A DNA stretch of 7,094 bases from Methanobacteriota archaeon (lineage in GTDB: Archaea > Thermoplasmatota > Poseidoniia > Poseidoniales > Poseidoniaceae). The position numbers and the translations under genes are program-made. This document shows positions 1 to 5,239 of the stretch, one piece after another. The notes under the pieces are model-generated. The model saw only the letters and a program-made list of their open reading frames with translations, had not been told where the DNA came from and made no database searches. The first letter of the stretch is position 1. Every line of letters starts with the position of its first letter. Location of the stretch: positions 25,500-32,593 of the forward strand of contig PBXT01000008.1 in the NCBI GenBank assembly GCA_002727695.1. Direction: 5' to 3'.

Positions 1-3
1 GCA

Positions 4-192
4 ATGAATGAAATTTTAGATCTTAACCCGGGCAGTGAATTGATTACCGTTGTCGGCGAAAATTCTACTGTAATCGTTTCCCGAATTGAAACAGGACATT
101 GCATAATCATACAATGCCCAAATGACGGAAATTTGGGTAAAGCTAGGCTTAAACTAAGAAAAGCCAAAGAAGCAATTCTGCCATTTTTGTGA
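4..192 (+). CDS. Short hypothetical protein, possibly the C-terminal end of a longer gene
   Basis: This is a 62-residue open frame that I do not recognise. It starts with ATG at base 4, but the frame is still open in the three bases before it, so the true start may lie left of the window; no ribosome binding site can be judged. The first half is beta-like (ELITVVGENSTVIVSRI, then GHCIIIQC) and the second half is a basic amphipathic helix (GKARLKLRKAKEAILPFL). There are two cysteines and no signal peptide or membrane helix. The last codons and the stop lie inside a strong hairpin at 181-220. It reads in the same direction as the coiled-coil gene that follows about 90 bases later. It could be a small nucleic-acid-binding protein or a chance ORF, and nothing here decides between these. 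Confidence 0.35.
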   Translation: MNEILDLNPGSELITVVGENSTVIVSRIETGHCIIIQCPNDGNLGKARLKLRKAKEAILPFL

Positions 193-220
193 AGTCCTCC
201 CGTAGGGAGGCTTCAAATGG
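181..220 (+). other. Strong RNA hairpin across the end of the first ORF
   Basis: The 40 bases fold into one long stem: CCATTT (181-186) pairs with AAATGG (215-220), GAAG (191-194) with CTTC (211-214), and CCTCCC (196-201) with GGGAGG (205-210). The loop is GTA. The left arm carries a 4-nt bulge (187-190) and a one-base bulge (195). That gives 16 pairs, and the stop codon of the upstream ORF (190-192) lies within it. No T-run follows, so it is not a standard archaeal oligo-T terminator. It could be a transcript-end or processing stem, or part of a structured leader for the coiled-coil gene. The pairing is read directly from the sequence; the role is inferred. Confidence 0.55.
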
Positions 221-236
221 GATAGGCAAGTCGCTT

Positions 237-269
237 TGTCGCCGAAGGTACGGGAGTACAAGGCGAACA
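237..269 (+). other. Second hairpin in the leader of the coiled-coil gene
   Basis: TGT+CGCC (237-243) pairs with GGCG+ACA (262-265 and 267-269) with one bulged A at 266. After an internal loop, GTAC (248-251) pairs with GTAC (256-259) around a GGGA tetraloop. The 3' arm ends where the putative ribosome binding site (269-273) begins, so folding could affect access to it. It is weaker than the 181-220 stem, and a leader role is only inferred. Confidence 0.35.
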
Positions 270-273
270 GGTG
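269..273 (+). promoter_or_regulatory. Ribosome binding site that supports the ATG at 283
   Basis: AGGTG matches the archaeal anti-Shine-Dalgarno sequence and lies 9 bases before ATG 283. A GTG at 271 in the same frame would begin inside this motif and has no site of its own, so the ATG is preferred. Confidence 0.5.
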
Positions 274-282
274 CGATGGATA

Positions 283-1164
283 ATGGCAGAATTGAAGGAC
301 ACTTTGGAAGAAAAGCGCAAATTGGTTAACCAAAAGGCTACGCAGTACCGCACTACTCGTGATGAATGGAACTCACGAACAAAGGAGCATACTGTAATCA
401 GAAACGAACTAAATGCTGAAGTTCGTGAACTAATCCAAAATGTCCGCCAGCAACGCGAGATTCGTGAGCAAATGAACGAATTAGTGCGTGAAAAGAAATC
501 CGTTCGTAATGAAGCGAACAAGAAAGTCAAGCAAGCAAAGGCCATGCTAGATTCTCAGCGCTCTGAAAAAGACGAACGAGAGCCAGGACATCGTGGCGGT
601 CGCAGAGAGCGAAAAGTCACAGTCCATTCTCTGAAAAGAGAATTCGACAGACTCGACCGTGAGATGGAGATGGGTAAGCACCTTGGACAGAATGAAAAGA
701 AAGTCATGAAGCGTATGAAGGAAATACGCTCTCAAATCAAGGACATGCAAGCCTCTGAGGACTCAAATAGTGATTTGAAAGAGGCAAGGGGCCTACTTAA
801 AGAGGCAATGATCGAGCAAGAAGAAGCTCACGTTGAAGTCCAGAAGGCTGCAAAGGCTGCTCAAGAAGCACACGACTTAATGCTTCAATGGAACAAAGAA
901 GTTGACCGTCAAAGAGAACTCGCTGAAGAGGCTCACCGTGAACTTCGCAAATCCAAAAAAGAAGCGGACAAAGCGCACCACTTCTACATTGTTTCGCTAA
1001 GATGCCTACACTCGATTCAGGACATCCTAAGAGCCATGCAGGGCACTGCAACTGGTGAGGCCCAGAGAGGTGCCCGTGGAGAAGTCCAAGACCTGATGGC
1101 AAAACTGATGAGTGGCGACACCATTTCTACTGAGGAAATGATGCAGTTGCAACGCTTTGACTAA
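283..1164 (+). CDS. Archaeal coiled-coil protein, COG1340-like
   Basis: This 293-residue soluble protein is almost entirely charged helix, rich in Glu, Lys, Arg and Gln. The first coiled-coil stretch covers about residues 3-96. A short Gly/Arg break follows (about 100-112, EPGHRGGRRERK), then a conserved-looking core (SLKREFDRLDREMEMGKHLGQNEKKV, spanning about 116-141). A second coil runs from about 165 to 235. The C-terminal segment (about 270-293) reads like a helix plus GDTISTEEMMQLQ, resembling the 'G-x-x-L-T-x-E-E' ending common in archaeal COG1340 proteins. That family is widespread in archaea but has no established biochemical role; some members are mis-annotated as phosphoserine phosphatase. 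There is no signal peptide or membrane helix. I chose ATG 283 over the in-frame GTG 271 because of the AGGTG site. It precedes purP by 47 bases in the same direction, so co-transcription is possible but less certain than for purP and the symporter. A chromosome-associated or cytoskeletal role would be a guess. Confidence 0.75.
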   Translation: MAELKDTLEEKRKLVNQKATQYRTTRDEWNSRTKEHTVIRNELNAEVRELIQNVRQQREIREQMNELVREKKSVRNEANKKVKQAKAMLDSQRSEKDEREPGHRGGRRERKVTVHSLKREFDRLDREMEMGKHLGQNEKKVMKRMKEIRSQIKDMQASEDSNSDLKEARGLLKEAMIEQEEAHVEVQKAAKAAQEAHDLMLQWNKEVDRQRELAEEAHRELRKSKKEADKAHHFYIVSLRCLHSIQDILRAMQGTATGEAQRGARGEVQDLMAKLMSGDTISTEEMMQLQRFD

Positions 1165-1197
1165 CTTCAAAGGCCATCGATTATTACAGCGCAATTA

Positions 1198-1202
1198 GGG
1201 AG
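1198..1202 (+). promoter_or_regulatory. Ribosome binding site of purP
   Basis: GGGAG lies 9 bases before ATG 1212. Another ATG at 1205 is out of frame and too close to the motif, so 1212 is the start. Confidence 0.6.
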
Positions 1203-1211
1203 ATATGCAAC

Positions 1212-2369
1212 ATGATTGGCAAGGATGAAATTGCTTCTATCATCGAGGACTATGACCGTCTAAAATTACGAGTTGGAATGACTGCTAGCCATTCTGCTCT
1301 GGATATCTGCGATGGAGCAATCGAAGAAGGGTTTCCGACTGTAGCATATTGCCAAAAGGGACGGGAAAAGACCTATTCTGAATACTTCAAAACTCAAAGA
1401 ACCACTTCTGGGAGAGTTCGGCGAGGAATGGTTGACAAATCGATTGTATTGGATTCGTTCAACGATGTCATGAATCCAGAGATGCAGGGTGAAATGCGCA
1501 AGAGAAACGTTGTCTACATACCGAACAGGTCGTTCACGTCTTACTCAAGCATTGATGATGTAGAGAATAATTTCCATGTTCCAATGTTTGGTTCAAGAAA
1601 TATGCTCAGAATGGAGGAGAGGACCGAGGACCAAGATTACTATTGGATTCTCGACAAGGCCGGACTACCATACCCGGAAGCAATCGAAGACCCACAGGAC
1701 ATCGATTGCCTCGTAATCGTAAAACTTCACCATGCCCAAAAGAAACTGGAGAGAGGATTCTTCACTTGTGCATCATACGAAGAATATGTTGAGAAATCAC
1801 AAACTCTTCTAAAGGAAGGCACAATTGATCAGGAGAGCCTCGATGGGGCAAGAATTGAGAGGTATGTAATCGGACCTGTATTCAATCTCAACTTCTTCTA
1901 CAGCCCGCTTGAAGAAGACATGCCAAAATTAGAACTTCTTGGCGTCGATTGGAGATTTGAATCCTCACTCGACGGACATGTTCGACTTCCAGCACCTCAG
2001 CAAATGACAATGCCTGCTCATCAGCAAATTCCTGAAATGACAGTCGTAGGTCATAACACTGCAACCATTAGAGAATCTCTTCTGGAGGAGGCTTTCGAAT
2101 TAGGTGAGAAGTTCATCACCGCCTCTAAGGAACATTACGAACCCGGAATTATTGGTCCGTTCTGTCTTCAAACCTGCATTGACAAAGACATGAATTACTC
2201 AATCTATGATGTTGCACCTCGTGTTGGTGGAGGAACGAATGTCCACGTTTCCGTCGGACATCCATACGGAAATGCAACTTGGAGAAAGCCAATGTCTTCA
2301 GGCCGAAGAATAGCTATGGAACTCCGAAGAGCTGCTGAACAAGACCGACTACTCGAAGTTCTAACTTGA
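1212..2369 (+). CDS. purP: 5-formaminoimidazole-4-carboxamide ribonucleotide (FAICAR) synthetase, PurP family
   Basis: PurP uses ATP and formate to formylate AICAR to FAICAR, the penultimate step of archaeal IMP synthesis, replacing the folate-dependent bacterial transformylase. It acts in the cytoplasm. At 385 residues it is close to the usual 340-380. The N-terminal domain (about 15-130, DUF1246 type) shows GMTASHSALDICDGAIEEGF at 22-41 and ends with MFGSRNMLRMEE at 125-136. The ATP-grasp part (about 140-385, DUF1297 type) shows VIVKLHHAQKKLERGFF (168-184), the ERYVIGPVFNLNFFYSP stretch (216-232), LLGVDWRFESSLDGHVRLPA (242-261), IGPFCLQ (314-320), a DVAPRVGGGTN stretch (333-343) and MSSGRRIAMELRRA near the end (361-374). 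These are the family's hallmark blocks. All major blocks look intact, so the enzyme is probably active. Some PurP paralogs have diverged, so the precise reaction is a family-based call. The symporter gene starts 7 bases after its stop. Confidence 0.92.
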   Translation: MIGKDEIASIIEDYDRLKLRVGMTASHSALDICDGAIEEGFPTVAYCQKGREKTYSEYFKTQRTTSGRVRRGMVDKSIVLDSFNDVMNPEMQGEMRKRNVVYIPNRSFTSYSSIDDVENNFHVPMFGSRNMLRMEERTEDQDYYWILDKAGLPYPEAIEDPQDIDCLVIVKLHHAQKKLERGFFTCASYEEYVEKSQTLLKEGTIDQESLDGARIERYVIGPVFNLNFFYSPLEEDMPKLELLGVDWRFESSLDGHVRLPAPQQMTMPAHQQIPEMTVVGHNTATIRESLLEEAFELGEKFITASKEHYEPGIIGPFCLQTCIDKDMNYSIYDVAPRVGGGTNVHVSVGHPYGNATWRKPMSSGRRIAMELRRAAEQDRLLEVLT

Positions 2370-2372
2370 GGT
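2368..2372 (+). promoter_or_regulatory. Ribosome binding site overlapping the purP stop codon
   Basis: GAGGT overlaps the TGA stop of purP (2367-2369). It lies 4 bases before ATG 2377 and 7 bases before ATG 2380. The arrangement suggests translational coupling of the two genes. The spacing slightly favours the second ATG, which would shorten the symporter by one Met. Confidence 0.6.
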
Positions 2373-2376
2373 TGGT

Positions 2377-4440
2377 ATGATGTCAGAAGTGATGTGGGTC
2401 ATTATCTCATTTCTGATATTCATGTTCTTATTTGCTGGCGTAGGTATTGCCAGTATTCGTGTCAAAAAAGACACTACTGATGACTATCTCGTAGCCGGAA
2501 GAGGAATGCACCCAGCACTGGCCGCTCTTTCTGCAGTATCAACATGGAACTCAGGTTTCATGTTCATCGGTTTTATCGGATTCATGTGGACGATGGGTTA
2601 TTCTGCAATCTGGGTATCTATCATTTCCACAATTGGACAACTGGTGGCATGGATATGGATTTACAAGTACATCCAAAAGGAAGGAAATGAGAGAAATATC
2701 CGTTCGCTATCCTCATTGGTTGCAAATGTCAAAGGTGCGCCTGAAGCAAAAATGGCAGCAATTTGTTCTGTCGCATTCTTGCTAATCTATGCTGGTGCTC
2801 AATTATCCAGTGGCGGTAAAGCACTGTTTGCAATGCTAGATTGGGATGAATGGGTTGGTATCTTAATCGGTTTTGTTTTAGTTGTAGCCTACTGCTATGC
2901 AGGGGGAATAAGAGCATCAATCTGGACTGATGCAGCTCAATCCTGTGTAATGATTGTAGGTTCTACGTTGTTGTGTTACGTTGCCCTTAGTGAAGTTGGT
3001 TGGTTTAGTGGCTTACACAGTTCCTTGAATAACATCGACCCAGCGCTCACCTCAGCAACTCCACCTGGCTTAGAATTTGGATTCAGTATGTGGGTCTTTG
3101 CCTTTTTCCTTGGGGGACTAGGGGTTGCAGGCCAACCACAAGTAGTTTCCAGAATAATGACATTAGAATCAGAAGAAGACCGTAAGCAAGCATGTCTTTG
3201 GTTCTTTGTTTGGCAAACTCCGTTCCTGATTTTGATGGTAATTATTGGATTAGCATCGAGAGTTATATTCCCTGAGTCTGATAATTTCGACCCTGAACTG
3301 GCCCTTCCAATGCTTGCAATGGATGTTTTAGGACCATTTTGGGTCGGTCTAATTCTGGCCTCAATATTTGCTGCAACAATGTCAACCGCCGATTCACAGG
3401 TTCTTGCTTGTACTGCTGCAATTACTGACGATGTGATTCCTGAATGGTCTACAGATCACAAGAAAACAAAAATCACTACCATTGTAATGGCTTTCATTGC
3501 CACATGCTTATCCTTGGGGGCATACTTTTCAGGAAATAATTCTGTTTTCTCACTCGTTGTTCTCGCAGTGTATGGTTTAGGTGGAATGTTCATTCCACTA
3601 ATTCTCGTGCGAATGTCTGGATACAAACCAAGTTCGCAACATTCGATTATGATGATGACCGCAGCACTGGTAGCAGTAATATTTTGGAGAGTTAAAGGAT
3701 ATAACGTCCATATCTTTGAATCAGTCCCAGGAATGGGTGCGGCATTCATTGTTCACTTCATACTGATACTGAATGAAAACAAAGACCATTGGTTGGAGAA
3801 ACTACCTGAAAAATCGGTCACAGCAAGTTTCATTGTTGGAATTTTAGTTCTAATCATACCTGTAGAATACTACTATGCAAACAATGCACCAACTCTCAAG
3901 GATTCCAGTCCAAACCCCGATTCAACTTGGAAACTCACCGTGGAATTCGAGCATTCATATGCCGAAGAAACAATCCTAATCAGTGATGGTTCAACAGATA
4001 GCTTCTATTTCGATATTCCTGCTGACGTGGTTCAGGTAACCTTCATGCTGAATTATTCGGAATCCAATGAAGGAGGATTCGGTGAACAATGTGATGATGT
4101 CGATTCAGGCTATGATTCAACTAATGTGCCAATGGAATTCATTGTATGGAATTTAGAAAATCTCTCCGGGCAAAATTGCGGTGGAAATTCACTCGGCGGA
4201 TTCTCTACATTCAGTGGTAATTCTCAGGTTGATAAAACCTATAATAAGACAGATACATACCAAAATCTAACTGCTTTTATCGAAGCCATGGAAGTTGAGA
4301 AAGATGATGGAGAAATCGTATTTAATGTCAATGTAAATGTTAACAGAGCCACTCCAATAAATGGTGATAATGGTGAAGAAATTACGATGATTATTACTTA
4401 TGTCAGATATGATAGCCACAAGTTAACTCAGATTGAATGA
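2377..4440 (+). CDS. Sodium:solute symporter (SSS family, PutP-like) with an added extracellular C-terminal domain
   Basis: This is a 687-residue membrane protein. Residues 1-500 hold the sodium:solute symporter core, with about 14 hydrophobic helices near 5-25, 48-70, 74-96, 126-148, 158-178, 184-205, 234-255, 272-295, 318-345, 365-385, 388-412, 421-440, 451-466 and 480-500. Family marks are DDYLVAGRGM (35-44), LSAVSTWNSG (51-60), YAGGIRASIWTDAAQ (174-188), GVAGQPQVVSRIM (249-261) and AATMSTADSQVL (332-343). The Ser-Thr of the last one matches the pair that binds Na+ in PutP. The Asp important in E. coli PutP (D55) appears to be Trp here, as judged by eye. The substrate could be an amino acid, a vitamin or an organic acid; sequence alone does not say. 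Residues about 501-687 are not part of the family: a hydrophilic, beta-rich domain with two cysteines (572, 601) and several N-x-S/T sites. Fourteen helices with the N-terminus outside place it outside the cell. It follows purP closely and overlaps the converging hydrolase gene by 18 bp. Confidence 0.9.
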   Translation: MMSEVMWVIISFLIFMFLFAGVGIASIRVKKDTTDDYLVAGRGMHPALAALSAVSTWNSGFMFIGFIGFMWTMGYSAIWVSIISTIGQLVAWIWIYKYIQKEGNERNIRSLSSLVANVKGAPEAKMAAICSVAFLLIYAGAQLSSGGKALFAMLDWDEWVGILIGFVLVVAYCYAGGIRASIWTDAAQSCVMIVGSTLLCYVALSEVGWFSGLHSSLNNIDPALTSATPPGLEFGFSMWVFAFFLGGLGVAGQPQVVSRIMTLESEEDRKQACLWFFVWQTPFLILMVIIGLASRVIFPESDNFDPELALPMLAMDVLGPFWVGLILASIFAATMSTADSQVLACTAAITDDVIPEWSTDHKKTKITTIVMAFIATCLSLGAYFSGNNSVFSLVVLAVYGLGGMFIPLILVRMSGYKPSSQHSIMMMTAALVAVIFWRVKGYNVHIFESVPGMGAAFIVHFILILNENKDHWLEKLPEKSVTASFIVGILVLIIPVEYYYANNAPTLKDSSPNPDSTWKLTVEFEHSYAEETILISDGSTDSFYFDIPADVVQVTFMLNYSESNEGGFGEQCDDVDSGYDSTNVPMEFIVWNLENLSGQNCGGNSLGGFSTFSGNSQVDKTYNKTDTYQNLTAFIEAMEVEKDDGEIVFNVNVNVNRATPINGDNGEEITMIITYVRYDSHKLTQIE

Positions 4441-5226
4441 CATACCTTCCTTGCCAACCTTCCAGCCTAATTCGGCCACAGGTGTATCATCTCTGCACAA
4501 CGGATTCGTGTGATTTAGGTGAATGAATACTACTTCGCCATCTCCTTCTCGTCGCTCACCTAACATCTGGAGTGTTTGCTCAACAGGAGGATGTGGAACT
4601 TTGCTTTGGTCACGGTGCTTGAGTTCATCTGCACTGTAGAATGTACCATCGATTAGAGCAATGTCTACTTCAAAATGGTTTAACCAAGCTCTCAAGTCAT
4701 GACCTCTCAACGTTTCCTGCCACGTATCATGGTCAGGTAAGAACAGCAGGGTCTTCTCTGCCTTGATTAGATATGCATGCATATCAGATAATTCGTCTCT
4801 GTGAGGAACTTCAATCGCTTCAACAATTACTCCTGGTAATTGATAGACACTAGCAACTCTAGGGATGAATACTCCATCAGATAGTAGTGCAGACCAGTGT
4901 GGAGTTCTCTCGATGAGATCCAGCATCATCTTTGAGCAATACAAATTGACACCTTTTGCCGCCATTGTTTCTTTTCCAAATAATCCAAGGCCATCGACAT
5001 GGCCAATGTGTGCATGAGTGAGGAATACTGAATCGACAGAATTGCATCCCCAAATTCTCAACTGGTCACCTAAATGACGTGTTGCTTCGAAAAGATGCTT
5101 GCCACCTTCTGCATCTGTTAATCCAATTGATACAGGATATCTTTGCTCCAAGTCAATACAGCAATCACAGCCGACCTGAGGAACACCTCCGTCTTGAGCC
5201 GAACCTAATAGGACGACTTCAACCAT
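4423..5226 (-). CDS. PqqB-like metallo-beta-lactamase-fold hydrolase
   Basis: This is a 267-residue cytoplasmic protein with no signal peptide. The N-terminus LLGSAQDGGVPQVGCDCC (6-23) matches the PqqB-type opening, including a Cys cluster (C20, C22, C23) that may bind a structural zinc. The metal-binding region is VFLTHAHIGHVDGLGLFGKE (67-86), with H71, H73 and H76; the usual Asp of HxHxDH is Gly. Further likely metal or active-site residues are H142 (VPHRDE), D165/H166 (LPDHDTW), D193 (LIDGTFY) and H236/H239 (IHLNHTNP). The family contains true PqqB and many PqqB-like hydrolases with unknown substrates. No other pqq gene is visible, so a role in PQQ synthesis is not supported. I chose ATG 5226 because GAGGT lies 8 bases upstream; the ATG at 5256 would add 10 residues inside the preceding gene and lacks such a site. 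It lies 11 bases after the surface-protein gene, probably in one transcript. Confidence 0.85.
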   Translation of the reverse strand: MVEVVLLGSAQDGGVPQVGCDCCIDLEQRYPVSIGLTDAEGGKHLFEATRHLGDQLRIWGCNSVDSVFLTHAHIGHVDGLGLFGKETMAAKGVNLYCSKMMLDLIERTPHWSALLSDGVFIPRVASVYQLPGVIVEAIEVPHRDELSDMHAYLIKAEKTLLFLPDHDTWQETLRGHDLRAWLNHFEVDIALIDGTFYSADELKHRDQSKVPHPPVEQTLQMLGERREGDGEVVFIHLNHTNPLCRDDTPVAELGWKVGKEGMSFNLS

Positions 5227-5234
5227 CGATTCCA

Positions 5235-5239
5235 ACCTC
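5235..5239 (-). promoter_or_regulatory. Ribosome binding site of the hydrolase gene, overlapping the upstream stop
   Basis: On the minus strand GAGGT lies 8 bases before ATG 5226 and shares bases with the TGA stop (5240-5238) of the surface-protein gene. It decides the start at 5226 over 5256 and suggests coupled translation. Confidence 0.65.

Noticed and set aside
181..220. Intrinsic terminator for the first ORF
   Set aside because: The stem is strong, but no T-run follows it; the next bases are GATAGGCAAG. I list it as a hairpin of unknown role.
207..223. tRNA T-loop-like heptamer TTCAAAT at 212-218
   Set aside because: The five bases on each side do not pair as a T-stem, and no acceptor or anticodon arm fits around it. 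The bases are better explained by the 181-220 hairpin.
1178..1187. AT-rich stretch before purP as a TATA box
   Set aside because: It is short and weak, with no clear BRE element upstream. purP may be read through from the coiled-coil gene. Not enough to call a promoter.
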